Below are positions 31,359 through 39,683 of a DNA stretch of 64,000 nt, in pieces (positions within the stretch are counted from its first letter, which is position 1; every line of letters begins with the position of its first letter). The notes beneath the pieces were generated by a model. It ran no database searches and had not been told where the DNA came from. It worked only from the letters and a program-made list of their open reading frames with translations. The position numbers were made by a program, and so were the translations under genes. This DNA is from Trujillonella endophytica (GTDB lineage: Bacteria; Actinomycetota; Actinomycetes; Mycobacteriales; Geodermatophilaceae). The DNA is taken from NCBI RefSeq assembly GCF_900110555.1, contig NZ_FOEE01000006.1, positions 1 to 64,000 of the forward strand. The letters are read 5' to 3'.

Positions 31359-32521
31359 GCCACCGCGGCCGACGGGAGCAGCGAGTCCATCCGGTCCATG
31401 AGCCCGCCGTGCCCCGGCAGCAGGTCGCCCATGTCCTTGATGCCGAGGTCCCGCTTGATGAGGGACTCCCCCAGGTCGCCGAGGGTCGAGCTGACCGCCA
31501 GCGCCGCACCGAACAGCACGCCGCCCCACCACGGCCCGTCCAGCCCGAGGGTGACGATGGGGGTGGCGACGGCGACGCAGGCCAGCACCGAGCCCGCCAT
31601 CCCCTCCCAGGACTTCTTCGGGCTGACCGTCGGCGCCATCGCGTGCCGACCGAAGAGGACGCCTGCGGCGTAGCCCCCGACGTCGTTGCCGACCACGGTG
31701 GCGATGAACAGGATCACCCGCGTGGCGCCGTCGTCGGGCACGAGCAGCAGGACGGCGAACCCGGCCAGCAACGGCACGTAGAGCGCGACCAGCACTCCCG
31801 TCGAGGCGTCGCGGAGGTAGCCCACCGGGCCGTCGGCCAGCCGCCACAGCAGCACCGCGAGGACGGTCAGCAGGAAAACGACGACCAGCCCGGTCGCGCC
31901 GCGGGTCCACGCGAGCGCGACCATCGCCACCGAGCCGACCAGCACCGGGACCACGGGCGGCGCGGCTCGGCCGGCGCGCAGCGCCCTGCTCAGCTCGACG
32001 ACCGAGACCAGCACCGCACCACCGACGACGACCAGGAACGCCGGCCGGTACACCAGCAGCGACACCAGGACGAGCGCGCCCAGGCTCGCGCCGACGCCGA
32101 TGGCCGCCGTGAGGTTGCGACCGGCCCGGCCGGCCGCGGGGGGCGGCGGCGGGACCACGGCGGCCACCTCCTCGGTGGGCGGCAGCCGCTCGCCTTCGGA
32201 GCCCTCCCCGGCCGGCGGGCCGGCGTGCGTGCCGCCGGCGTGCGGGCCCGCGACCTGCGGGATCTCGGTGGTCGCCGGCGTGGCGTGCCTGCCCGCGTCG
32301 ACCGGCGGGGCCGACCGCGTGGCGGGAACGGCGATCTCCGCCGTCGGGGGGCCGACCGGCGGGCGCCCGGCCGGTGCCGTCCCGGCCGGTGCCGTCCCTG
32401 CCGGTGCTGCCCCTGCCGGTGGCGGCCCGGCCGGCGGGCCGGCGGTGGGTACGGGTGGCTGCCCGGGGGCCGGCCCCGGGCGGACTGCCGGCAGCGGGCC
32501 GGTGTCGGACTCGCGTCTCAT
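31325..32521 (-). CDS. cdsA: Phosphatidate cytidylyltransferase (CDP-diglyceride synthase)
   Basis: Integral membrane enzyme making CDP-diacylglycerol, the precursor of phosphatidylinositol, phosphatidylglycerol and cardiolipin. The 398 residues include about eight membrane helices, VSPKKSWEGMAGS, and the family signature KDMGDLLPGHGGLMDRMDS near the C-terminus. About 130 residues before the membrane part are Pro/Ala/Gly-rich and disordered, including tandem PAGTA-type pentapeptides. ATG 32521 is taken as the start, 20 bases after the frr stop. The 3' end overlaps the converging DUF952-GNAT gene by 34 bases. Confidence 0.93.
   Translation of the reverse strand: MRRESDTGPLPAVRPGPAPGQPPVPTAGPPAGPPPAGAAPAGTAPAGTAPAGRPPVGPPTAEIAVPATRSAPPVDAGRHATPATTEIPQVAGPHAGGTHAGPPAGEGSEGERLPPTEEVAAVVPPPPPAAGRAGRNLTAAIGVGASLGALVLVSLLVYRPAFLVVVGGAVLVSVVELSRALRAGRAAPPVVPVLVGSVAMVALAWTRGATGLVVVFLLTVLAVLLWRLADGPVGYLRDASTGVLVALYVPLLAGFAVLLLVPDDGATRVILFIATVVGNDVGGYAAGVLFGRHAMAPTVSPKKSWEGMAGSVLACVAVATPIVTLGLDGPWWGGVLFGAALAVSSTLGDLGESLIKRDLGIKDMGDLLPGHGGLMDRMDSLLPSAAVAYLLLSWVAPA
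32369..32428. repeat. 15-base tandem repeat in cdsA
   Basis: Four 15-base units at 32369, 32384, 32399 and 32414. The first two are identical (GGCCGGTGCCGTCCC) and the next two diverge slightly. They encode Pro-Ala-Gly-Thr/Ala-Ala pentapeptides in the disordered N-terminal extension of CdsA. Because the period is a multiple of three, copy-number changes would keep the frame. Confidence 0.85.
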
Positions 32522-32541
32522 GGTCGTGGTGCCGGTGTCGC

Positions 32542-33099
32542 TCAGACCTCGAGGAGCTCGGTCTCCTTGTTCTTGACCGCCTCGTCCACGTGGTGCACGT
32601 GCTGCGCGGTGAGGTCGTCCAGCTCCTTCTCGGCGCGTCGCACGTCGTCCTCGCCGGCCTCGCCGTCCTTGGCGATGCGGTCGAGTTCCTCCTTGCTGCG
32701 CCGCCGGATGTTGCGGATGGCGACCTTGGCGTCCTCGCCCTTGGCCCGGGCCTGCTTCACCAGGTCGCGGCGGCGCTCCTCGGTCAGCTGCGGGAACACC
32801 ACGCGGATGATCTGGCCGTCGTTGGTCGGGTTCACGCCGAGGTCGCTGTCGCGGATGGCCTTCTCGATGGCGCCCAGCAGGCTCATGTCGTAGGGCTTGA
32901 TGACGGCCATGCGGGCCTCGGGCACGGTGATCGACGCCATCTGCGGCACCGGGGTGTACGCGCCGTAGTAGTCCACCGCGATCTTGTTGAACATGGAGGG
33001 CGCCGCGCGGCCGGTGCGTACCGAGCCGAGGTCCTCGCGCGCGACCGACAGGGCCTTGTCCATCCGCTCCTCGGCGTCGAGCAGGGTGTCGTCGATCAC
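32542..33099 (-). CDS. frr: Ribosome recycling factor
   Basis: Splits post-termination ribosomes together with EF-G. It has 185 residues, the standard length. The three-helix bundle and beta-rich head are recognisable: [20 protein letters not shown] near residue 18, [21 protein letters not shown] (in part), [21 protein letters not shown] (in part), and [15 protein letters not shown]-like [14 protein letters not shown]. The start is a GTG at 33099. It lies between pyrH and cdsA as in other actinobacteria. Confidence 0.96.
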   Translation of the reverse strand: MIDDTLLDAEERMDKALSVAREDLGSVRTGRAAPSMFNKIAVDYYGAYTPVPQMASITVPEARMAVIKPYDMSLLGAIEKAIRDSDLGVNPTNDGQIIRVVFPQLTEERRRDLVKQARAKGEDAKVAIRNIRRRSKEELDRIAKDGEAGEDDVRRAEKELDDLTAQHVHHVDEAVKNKETELLEV

Positions 33100-33175
33100 G
33101 GGTCTGTCCCTCCTGCGGCGGCGCCACGGCGGGCCGCCTCTTCTTCGTGCTCCGGTGTGCCCTCGGCGCGCGGCG

Positions 33176-33961
33176 TCAGGCCGGCGTGCTGATCAGCGTG
33201 CCGATCCTCTCACCTGCGACCGCACGCGCGATGTTCCCGTCCTGCAGCAGGTTGAACACCACGATCGGCATCCGGTTCTCCATGGAGAGGCTGATCGCGG
33301 TCGCGTCGGCGACCTTCAGCTCGTCGGCCAGGACCGTGGCGTAGTCGAGGTCGGTGTACATCGTCGCGGCGGGGTTGAGCCGCGGGTCGTCGTCGTAGAC
33401 CCCGTCGACGCCGTTCTTGGCCATCAGCAGCACCTGGCAACCGATCTCCAGCGCGCGCTGGGCGGCCACCGTGTCGGTCGAGAAGTAGGGCATGCCCGCG
33501 CCGGCACCGAAGATGACCAGCCGGCCCTTCTCCATGTGCCGGACGGCCTTGCGCGGGATGTAGGGCTCGGCGACCTGACCCATCTCGATCGCCGTCTGCA
33601 CCCGGGTCTGCAGGCCGACCTGCTCGCAGAACGCCTGCAGGGCCAGGGCGTTCATGACCGTGCCGAGCATGCCCATGTAGTCGGCGTGCCGGCGGTCCAT
33701 GCCGGCCTCGGCCAGCTCCGCGCCGCGGAAGAAGTTGCCCCCGCCGACGACGACGGCGACCTGGGTGCCGCCGTGGACGACGTCGGCCAGCTGCTGGGCG
33801 ATGTTGTGCACGATGGTCGAGTCGACCCCCACCCCGCCGCCGCCGAAGGCCTCACCGGAGAGCTTCAGCAGCACCCGCGTGTAGCCGCCGCCGTCGGCCG
33901 GTGCGAAGGCCGTGGGGGCGGAGGTGGGCGCGGACGTTCTCGGCGCAGCGGTGTCGGTCAA
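33176..33961 (-). CDS. pyrH: UMP kinase
   Basis: Hexameric amino-acid-kinase-fold enzyme that phosphorylates UMP to UDP, normally activated by GTP and inhibited by UTP. Motifs: [45 protein letters not shown], and [17 protein letters not shown] at 33961 is preferred as start: GAGGG lies 8 bases upstream, and the overlapping ATG four bases further is out of frame. This gives 261 residues. The frame continues upstream to 34081 without similarity. About 110 bases containing the tsf terminator separate the tsf stop from the upstream frame. It precedes frr and cdsA. Confidence 0.93.
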   Translation of the reverse strand: MTDTAAPRTSAPTSAPTAFAPADGGGYTRVLLKLSGEAFGGGGVGVDSTIVHNIAQQLADVVHGGTQVAVVVGGGNFFRGAELAEAGMDRRHADYMGMLGTVMNALALQAFCEQVGLQTRVQTAIEMGQVAEPYIPRKAVRHMEKGRLVIFGAGAGMPYFSTDTVAAQRALEIGCQVLLMAKNGVDGVYDDDPRLNPAATMYTDLDYATVLADELKVADATAISLSMENRMPIVVFNLLQDGNIARAVAGERIGTLISTPA

Positions 33962-34067
33962 CTGGTCATCCCTCGCTCGACGGTGTGCTGATCCTGCCTC
34001 ATGGCGCCCGGGCCGACAGCCGGGCCCGGACATGCCACCGGCCCCGCCCGCAGGAAGGGGAGCGCGA

Positions 34068-34146
34068 CAGGACCCCGCCACCCCCTACGCCTCGCGAGCT
34101 CGGCGCGGGCCCCTGCGAGGGGGCCGATGGGGGTGACGGGGTCCTG
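34068..34146 (-). terminator. Long hairpin terminator after tsf, carrying repeat copy B
   Basis: CAGGACCCCGCCACCCC (34068-34084) pairs with GGGGTGACGGGGTCCTG (34130-34146). The single mismatch is A:C on the plus strand but becomes a G:U wobble in minus-strand RNA, so the tsf transcript forms an unbroken 17-bp stem. The 45-base loop contains the repeat core and an inner GGCCCC/GGGGCC stem (34108-34113 with 34120-34125). It begins 12 bases after the tsf stop. Confidence 0.8.
34069..34125 (+). repeat. Intergenic repeat, copy B
   Basis: A 57-base copy running AGGACCCCGCCACCCCC, then TACGCCTCGCGAGCTCGGCG, CGGGCCCCTGCGAGGGGGCC. It aligns with copies A (13101-13155) and C (21622-21678, minus). It makes up the left arm and loop of the tsf terminator. 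Confidence 0.75.
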
Positions 34147-34157
34147 GGTCGTTGCGG

Positions 34158-34973
34158 TTACGCCTGGCCGACCTCGAAGCGGGCGAAGCGCTCCACGGTC
34201 AGGCCGGCCTCGTCGACGATCTGCTTCACCGTGCGCTTGGGCTCGGTGATCGACGGCTGCTCGAGCAGGACAAAGTCCTTGTAGTAGGAGTTGACCCGAC
34301 CCTCGACGATCTTGGTGATCGCCTGCTCGGGCTTGCCCTCCTCCTTCGCCGTCTGCTCGGCGACCCGGCGCTCGGTCTCCACCGCGTCGGCGGGGACCTC
34401 GTCGCGGGTGAGGTACCGGGGACGGGCGGCCGCGATGTGCATCGCGAGGCTGCGTGCCGCCTCCTCGGAGCCGCCGCTGTACTGCACCGCGACACCGATG
34501 GCCGGGGGCAGGTCGGTGGCCCGCTTGTGCAGGTAGGTCGCGGTGGTGCCCTCGAACAGCGCGAAGCGCGACAGCACGAGCTTCTCGCCGATGCGGGCCG
34601 ACTCGGACTGGATCAGCGAGGCGACCGTCTGGCCGTCGATGTCGGCGGCGAGCAGCGCGTCGACATCGGCCGGCTTGGACGCCAGGACGACGTCGAGCAG
34701 GCGCTCGGCGAGCTTGACGAAGTCGGCGTTCTTGGCGACGAAGTCCGTCTCGCAGTCGATCTCGAGCAGCGCGCCGTCCCTGCTGACGACGATGCCGTTG
34801 GTCGTGGAGCGCTCGAGGCGCTTGCCGACGTCCTTGGCGCCCTTGATGCGCAGCAGCTCGACGGCCTTGTCGTAGTCGCCGTCGGCCTCGGTCAGCGCCT
34901 TCTTGCAGTCCATCATGCCGGCGCCGGTGGCGTCGCGGAGACGCTTGACGTCGGCTGCCGTGAAGTCAGCCAT
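34158..34973 (-). CDS. tsf: Elongation factor Ts
   Basis: Nucleotide exchange factor for EF-Tu. It has 271 residues. The N-terminal UBA-like domain and signature [18 protein letters not shown] are at about 16-33, followed by [15 protein letters not shown] near 72-86 and the subdomains of the core. The ATG at 34973 gives the typical [14 protein letters not shown]; the frame reaches 35015 without similarity. The gene follows rpsB, separated by a perfect 15-bp hairpin at 35022-35061, and is closed by a long terminator at 34068-34146. Confidence 0.97.
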   Translation of the reverse strand: MADFTAADVKRLRDATGAGMMDCKKALTEADGDYDKAVELLRIKGAKDVGKRLERSTTNGIVVSRDGALLEIDCETDFVAKNADFVKLAERLLDVVLASKPADVDALLAADIDGQTVASLIQSESARIGEKLVLSRFALFEGTTATYLHKRATDLPPAIGVAVQYSGGSEEAARSLAMHIAAARPRYLTRDEVPADAVETERRVAEQTAKEEGKPEQAITKIVEGRVNSYYKDFVLLEQPSITEPKRTVKQIVDEAGLTVERFARFEVGQA

Positions 34974-35017
34974 GTCTTCTTCCTGGGGAGTCTCGATACG
35001 GGGATGAGGCGCCAAGG

Positions 35018-35066
35018 CCCCCTCGTTCCCCGCCGCGAGCCTGCGGGCGGCGGGGAACGAGAGGGT
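35018..35066 (-). repeat. Intergenic repeat, divergent copy D
   Basis: In the rpsB-tsf spacer. Read on the minus strand it contains CGCCCGCAGGCTCGCGGCGGG and ends CGAGGGGGCC, resembling the core of copies B and C, while the flanks have changed to form their own stem. Its membership in the family is less certain than that of A-C. Confidence 0.4.
35022..35061 (-). terminator. Perfect hairpin between rpsB and tsf
   Basis: CTCGTTCCCCGCCGC (35022-35036) is fully complementary to GCGGCGGGGAACGAG (35047-35061), with a 10-base loop and no T-run. It starts about 12 bases beyond the rpsB stop and about 50 bases before the tsf start. Because rpsB and tsf are usually cotranscribed, it may act as a partial terminator or RNA-processing site setting S2 above EF-Ts, or tsf may have its own promoter. 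Confidence 0.65.
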
Positions 35067-35073
35067 TCTCGGC

Positions 35074-36033
35074 TTACGCGTTCTCGGCGCCCTGGGTGCC
35101 GGTCTCGGTGCTGGCGGTGGCGGGCACGTCCTCGACGGGCACGACCTCCTCGGCCGTGGCGGTCGGCTCGGCGGCCGGCGCCTCGGGCAGCTCGGTGGCG
35201 GCGGCCGGGGTCTCGGGGACCTCGGTGGCGGCCGCGGCCTCGCCGGTCTGGCCGGTCAGCAGCTCGCGCTCCCAGTCGGCCAGCGGCTCGCCGCCGCCGA
35301 TCGCGGGCTCGGCGCCGTCCTCGCGGCCGGCGTTGGCCTGCGCGGCCGAGCGGGCCAGGAGACCCTCGGCGACGGCGTCGGCCACCACGCGGGTCAGCAC
35401 GGCGATGCTGCGGATCGCGTCGTCGTTGCCCGGGATCTTGTAGTCGACCTCGTCGGGGTCGCAGTTGGTGTCGAGGATCGCCACCACCGGGATCTTGAGC
35501 TTGCGCGCCTCGCCGACGGCGATGTGCTCCTTCTTGGTGTCCACGATCCAGATGGCGCTGGGCACCTTCTTCATGTCGCGGATACCGCCGAGGCTGCGCT
35601 CGAGCTTGGCCTTCTCGCGGCTGAGGACCAGCTGCTCCTTCTTGGACAGGCTGACCAGCACGCCGGTCTGCTCCATGTCCTCGAGCTCCTTGAGGCGCTC
35701 CAGCCGCTTGAAGACGGTCTGGAAGTTCGTGAGCATGCCGCCCAGCCAGCGCTGGTTGACGTAGGGCATGCCGACCCGCTGCGCCTGCTCGGCGACCGGC
35801 TCCTGCGCCTGACGCTTGGTGCCGACGAAGAGCACCGTGCCGCCGTGCGCGACCGTCTGCTTGACGAACTCGTAGGCGTTGTCGATGTACCCGAGCGTCT
35901 GCTGCAGGTCGATGATGTAGATGCCGTTGCGCTCGGTGAAGATGAAGCGCTTCATCTTCGGGTTCCAGCGGCGGGTCTGGTGCCCGAAGTGGACGCCGCT
36001 GTCGAGCAGCTGCTTCATGCTGACGACTGCCAT
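35074..36033 (-). CDS. rpsB: 30S ribosomal protein S2
   Basis: A 319-residue S2. The conserved part covers residues 1-235: [22 protein letters not shown] near the start (in part), [41 protein letters not shown] and [12 protein letters not shown] Glu/Ala/Pro/Thr-rich acidic tail of about 80 residues follows, longer than in most bacteria but usual in actinobacteria. The ATG at 36033 begins MAVVSMKQ. Small GC-rich hairpins precede it (36054-36072 and 36134-36154) and could take part in leader regulation. Confidence 0.97.
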   Translation of the reverse strand: MAVVSMKQLLDSGVHFGHQTRRWNPKMKRFIFTERNGIYIIDLQQTLGYIDNAYEFVKQTVAHGGTVLFVGTKRQAQEPVAEQAQRVGMPYVNQRWLGGMLTNFQTVFKRLERLKELEDMEQTGVLVSLSKKEQLVLSREKAKLERSLGGIRDMKKVPSAIWIVDTKKEHIAVGEARKLKIPVVAILDTNCDPDEVDYKIPGNDDAIRSIAVLTRVVADAVAEGLLARSAAQANAGREDGAEPAIGGGEPLADWERELLTGQTGEAAAATEVPETPAAATELPEAPAAEPTATAEEVVPVEDVPATASTETGTQGAENA

Positions 36034-36340
36034 GGTCGCCTCTCTGTGTGCGCGCGGCCGTCGTGCGGCCGCGGTTTCTCGGTTGTCGCGGGCACCGGTG
36101 GTGCACCGCCCTGGCATCCCGGGCGCCACACCACCCCGCGGGTGGACCGCGGGGACCGAGGTGGCGACCACCCCGCTGGACAGCGGCGGGGTACGAGGAC
36201 GCGCGAAGTCGACCCACCGGGGTGGGCCGCATCGGTCAGCATACGCCCCGCCCGGCAGGGCCCCGGCCGGGCGTCCACCGGCGGGATAGGCATCCACAGG
36301 GGACGCCACACCGCAGCCGGCCGGCCCGGCGACGGGCAGC
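36034..36340. other. Divergent rpsB / M23-protein intergenic region
   Basis: About 307 bases without a gene. Two short hairpins lie in the rpsB leader. GCGGCCG (36054-36060) pairs with CGGCCGC (36066-36072), and CCCCGCGG (36134-36141) pairs with CCGCGGGG (36147-36154). They could be sites for S2 autoregulation, though no match to a known S2 leader model was recognised. The rest must hold the promoters of rpsB (leftward) and of the M23-like gene (rightward); I could not assign -35/-10 elements. Confidence 0.5.
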
Positions 36341-36883
36341 GTGGGCCGGGTGCCGCTCCGACTGCCGACCGCGCTGCCGGCCCTCCTGCTCCTGATCCCC
36401 GCGGTCCTGCTCGCCCCCGTGGCGGCGGCCGCGGACCCCGCCGTGCCGCCGCCCCCGATCCCGGCCGGACCCGCGGCCGGCTGGGTCGCACCCCTGCCCG
36501 CGCCCGAGGTCACGCGCGCGTTCGATGCGCCGGGGTCGCCCTACGGCCCGGGGCACCGCGGCGTCGACCTGGCCGCGGCCCCGGGGACGGTGGTCGTCGC
36601 CGCCGGCGACGGGGTCGTCGCGTTCGCCGGCCAGGTGGCCGGCCGGCCGGTGGTCAGCATCGACCACCCGAACGGCCTGCGGACGACGTACGAGCCGGTC
36701 GACCCCGCGGTGGCCGCGGGCCAGGCGGTGGTCCGGGGCTCCCCCATCGGCACGCTGTCCGCCGGGCACGCGGGCTGCCCGGCCGCCGCGTGCCTGCACT
36801 GGGGGCTGCGCCGCGGCGAGGTCTACCTCGACCCGTGGTCACTGCTCGCGCCGCCGCGGATCCGGCTGCTCCCGTCGGCGTGA
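36341..36883 (+). CDS. Secreted M23-like (LytM-fold) protein with degenerate catalytic site
   Basis: A 180-residue exported protein: an N-terminal signal peptide ([24 protein letters not shown]), a Pro-rich linker and a LytM/M23 domain. The zinc-ligand motif HRGVD ([11 protein letters not shown]) is present and the last ligand His is in CLHWGLRRG. However, the usual H-x-H there reads C-L-H, and the Y-x-H segment reads Y-E-P (TTYEPV). Two His residues used in catalysis by LytM enzymes are therefore missing. I recall the same CLHWG pattern in other actinobacterial homologues. The protein may bind or regulate cell-wall enzymes rather than cut peptidoglycan. The start is GTG 36341. Confidence 0.85.
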   Translation: MGRVPLRLPTALPALLLLIPAVLLAPVAAAADPAVPPPPIPAGPAAGWVAPLPAPEVTRAFDAPGSPYGPGHRGVDLAAAPGTVVVAAGDGVVAFAGQVAGRPVVSIDHPNGLRTTYEPVDPAVAAGQAVVRGSPIGTLSAGHAGCPAAACLHWGLRRGEVYLDPWSLLAPPRIRLLPSA

Positions 36884-36895
36884 GCCCGCGCCGCT

Positions 36896-37696
36896 CTAGA
36901 CGATGTCGGCGAGCTTGGTCCGCAGGTGCAGCACCGCCTTGGTGTGCAGCTGGCAGATGCGGCTCTCGGTGACGCCCAGGACACGGCCGATGTCGGCGAG
37001 GGTGAGGCCCTCGAAGTAGTACAGGCTGACGACCACCTTCTCGCGCTCCGGCAGCTGCTCCACGGCGCGGGCCAGGAGCTGCCGGGCCTCCCCGTGCTCG
37101 GCCATGGCCTGCGGGTCCAGCGCGCTGTTGTCGCGGAGCGTGTCGACCAGCCGGGGGGCGCCGCCGTCGTCGTCGGTGAGCAGCTCGTCGAGCGCCACCA
37201 CGTTGACCAGGGAGAGCTGGCCGAGGAACTTGCGGACGTCCTCGACGTCCATGTCCATCTCGTCGGCCACCTCCTCGTCGGTGGGGCTGCGCCGGAGCTT
37301 GCTCTCCAGGCTGGCGACGGTGCGCTCGAAGAGGCGGGCCTTGCTGCGGACCGACCGCGGGATCCAGTCGGTGGTGCGGAGCTCGTCGATGATGGCGCCG
37401 CGGATGCGGGCCATCGCGTAGCTCTCGAACTTGACCTCGCGCGAGGGCTGGTACCGGGTGATCGCGTCGATGAGCCCGAACGTCCCGTAGGAGGCCAGGT
37501 CGGCCTGCTCGACGTGGGCGGGCAGGCCCGAGCCCACCCGTCCCGCCACGTACTTCACCAGCGGCGCGTAGTGGAGGATCAGCCGGTCCCGCAGCGCGGG
37601 GTCGCGGTCGGCGACGTACTCCCGCCACAGCGCGGCGATCGCCGCGTCGGTGTCCTCGTTCGACTCGTCGAGCGCGTGGGTCGTCGCCTCGGGCAC
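36896..37696 (-). CDS. whiG: RNA polymerase sigma factor, WhiG/FliA family
   Basis: A 266-residue sigma-28-type factor. Region 2 ([34 protein letters not shown]), region 3 ([22 protein letters not shown]) and region 4 ([37 protein letters not shown]) are all present. In Streptomyces WhiG starts sporulation; in motile actinomycetes the family runs flagellar genes, so either role could apply. GTG 37696 has GGGGGAG 8 bases upstream, which sets the start; the open frame to 37786 is ignored. Its place between xerC and rpsB is the same as in Streptomyces. No anti-sigma (FlgM/RsiG-like) gene is adjacent. Confidence 0.93.
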   Translation of the reverse strand: MPEATTHALDESNEDTDAAIAALWREYVADRDPALRDRLILHYAPLVKYVAGRVGSGLPAHVEQADLASYGTFGLIDAITRYQPSREVKFESYAMARIRGAIIDELRTTDWIPRSVRSKARLFERTVASLESKLRRSPTDEEVADEMDMDVEDVRKFLGQLSLVNVVALDELLTDDDGGAPRLVDTLRDNSALDPQAMAEHGEARQLLARAVEQLPEREKVVVSLYYFEGLTLADIGRVLGVTESRICQLHTKAVLHLRTKLADIV

Positions 37697-37782
37697 GGTG
37701 GAGCTCCCCCGATCGCTTCTGGGTCCGTCGCGACGGGCCCCTGGTGGGCATCGCAGTCCAGTATCGGCACCTCTGGGCCCCG

Positions 37783-38718
37783 TCACGCGCGGGGATGGGC
37801 CTGCGCGTGCACCGCACGCAGCCGTTCGACCGTCACGTGCGTGTAGATCTGCGTCGTCGCGAGGCTAGCGTGCCCGAGCAGTTCCTGGACCGACCGCAGG
37901 TCGGCGCCGCCTTCGAGCACGTGCGTGGCGGCGGTGTGCCGCAGCCCGTGGGGGCCGATGTCCGGGGCGCCGGGAACCGCCGCCATCGCCGCGTGCACGA
38001 TGCGCCGCGCCTCGCGGGGGTCCAGCCGGCCACCGCGCGTGCCCAGCAGCAGGGCCGGGCCCGTCCGGTCGGTCACCAGCGCCGGGCGGCCCCGGGTCAG
38101 CCAAGCGTCGAGCGCCCGCTCGGCCGGGGCGCCGTAGGGGACGCTGCGCTCCTTGCGGCCCTTGCCCAGCACCCGGAGGAGCCGTCGGCCGCGGTCGACG
38201 TCGTCGACGTCGAGCCCGACGAGCTCGCTCACCCGGACGCCGCTGGCGTAGAGGAGCTCGAGCACGAGCGCGTCGCGGAGGCCGGCCGGCTCGTCGGCTC
38301 CCCCGGTGGACTCGACGACGGCGCGGGCCTGGTCGGGTGCGAGCACGTCGGGCAGGGTCCGGTGGGCCTTCGGGCTGACCAGCCGCAGCCCGACGTCCTC
38401 GGTGGTCAGCCCGGTCCGGCGCAGCCACCGGGTGAACGACCGGGCCGCAGCGGCGCGGCGGGCGGTCGTGGCCCGGCCGTCGCCGGTGGTGCGCCCCCGC
38501 GCCAGCCAGCTGCGCAGGGCGGCGAGGTCCAGGTCGCCGACCCGGGTGCCGCTGCGGCGGGCGAGGTGGTCCAGCAGCGACACCGTGTCGGTCAGGTAGG
38601 CGCGCACGGTGTGCTCCGAGAGCTCGCGGCCGCCCCGCAGGTGCTCCTCGTAGTCGTCGACGACCGCGGCCAGGGCGGGTGGCAGCCCACCGCGCAGCTC
38701 CGCCGTCGTCCTGGTCAC
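37783..38718 (-). CDS. xerC: Tyrosine recombinase XerC
   Basis: Site-specific recombinase that resolves chromosome dimers at dif with its XerD partner. The 311 residues contain an N-terminal SAM-like DNA-binding domain ([22 protein letters not shown] in part) and the catalytic residues: Arg in [11 protein letters not shown], Lys in [10 protein letters not shown], His/Arg in [10 protein letters not shown], His in [10 protein letters not shown] and Tyr in IYTHV. GTG 38718 ([11 protein letters not shown]) is taken as the start; the very long open frame to 40995 is a shadow. Location next to dprA/comM and rpsB is conserved, which argues against it being a phage integrase. Confidence 0.93.
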   Translation of the reverse strand: MTRTTAELRGGLPPALAAVVDDYEEHLRGGRELSEHTVRAYLTDTVSLLDHLARRSGTRVGDLDLAALRSWLARGRTTGDGRATTARRAAAARSFTRWLRRTGLTTEDVGLRLVSPKAHRTLPDVLAPDQARAVVESTGGADEPAGLRDALVLELLYASGVRVSELVGLDVDDVDRGRRLLRVLGKGRKERSVPYGAPAERALDAWLTRGRPALVTDRTGPALLLGTRGGRLDPREARRIVHAAMAAVPGAPDIGPHGLRHTAATHVLEGGADLRSVQELLGHASLATTQIYTHVTVERLRAVHAQAHPRA

Positions 38719-38835
38719 GCCGCGACGCTCCGTCGGTGCCGGCGACCGGTCAAGCGGGCGCGCCGGACGGGCACCCGACGGGCGCTGGACGACACGGACG
38801 TCGGGGGGCTCCCGGCGCGGTGATAGGGATCGCGC

Positions 38836-39642
38836 ATGGCCCACGATTTCGACACGTTGCTCCGACTGCACCCGCGGGGGGACGACTCGTTCCAGAACGA
38901 GCCGCTGGTCGAGGGGCACCTGTACGGCGGCTACACGCTGGGACTCGCGGTGCGCGCCGCGGCCCGGACCGTGGCGCCCGGACTGCTGCCGACCTCGGTG
39001 CACGCCGTGTTCCCCTCCGGCGGCGAGCTGGGCAGCCCGCTCACCCTGGGCGTGCGGGCGGTCCGGGACGGGCGCTCCAGCGCCGTGCGGCTGGTGACGG
39101 TGACGCAGGGCAGGGGCACACCGCTGCTGCTGACCGCCTCCTTCCATGTCGGCGGCGAGGGCCCCGACTGGCAGGAAGCGCTGCCGCCCCTGCCCGCCGA
39201 CCCGGACGAGATCGCCCCCGACGAGGTGCGGCTGATGGGGCTGGACCCGTTCGAGTACCGGCCGGCCGGGCGGTTCCGCGTCGACGCCGGAGCCGACGTG
39301 TTCTCGCCGCTGCACCCGTACTGGGTGCGCCCGCACCGCCCGCTTCCCGCCGACGACCCCGGCCTGCACGCCGCCGTGATCGCGTTCGTCTCCGACTACA
39401 TGGTCTTCTCCGCCGCCCAGGTGCCGGGAGCGCCGCCGTCGCCGGAGACGCGTGGGGTCACGATGGACCACACGCTGTGGTTCCACCGCCCCGTCGACGC
39501 CGGCGAGTGGCTGCTCTACTCGGCCGATCCGGTGCGGGTACTCGGCGACCGCGGCTTGGTCCGGGGCACGGTCCGCACCCGGGACGGCGAGGTCGTCGCC
39601 TCGTTCGCGCAGGAGGCGCTGACCTTCCGCCCGCGCGGCTGA
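38836..39642 (+). CDS. TesB-like acyl-CoA thioesterase
   Basis: A 268-residue double hot-dog thioesterase that would hydrolyse acyl-CoA. The first hot-dog has [20 protein letters not shown] and [14 protein letters not shown]. The second has [13 protein letters not shown], with the Asp expected in the catalytic site, and [20 protein letters not shown]. The end [20 protein letters not shown] is typical. It is a lone plus-strand gene among minus-strand genes, divergent from xerC and convergent with dprA. The acyl chain preference is unknown. Confidence 0.88.
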   Translation: MAHDFDTLLRLHPRGDDSFQNEPLVEGHLYGGYTLGLAVRAAARTVAPGLLPTSVHAVFPSGGELGSPLTLGVRAVRDGRSSAVRLVTVTQGRGTPLLLTASFHVGGEGPDWQEALPPLPADPDEIAPDEVRLMGLDPFEYRPAGRFRVDAGADVFSPLHPYWVRPHRPLPADDPGLHAAVIAFVSDYMVFSAAQVPGAPPSPETRGVTMDHTLWFHRPVDAGEWLLYSADPVRVLGDRGLVRGTVRTRDGEVVASFAQEALTFRPRG

Positions 39643-39683
39643 CGACGCCCCTCCGCACTCGGCGGGCACGAGGCGGGTACCCG

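Noticed and set aside
37783-38718. Tyrosine recombinase as a phage integrase
   Set aside because: Size, conserved location beside dprA/comM and whiG-rpsB, and lack of att sites, tRNA gene or phage genes all indicate the housekeeping XerC.
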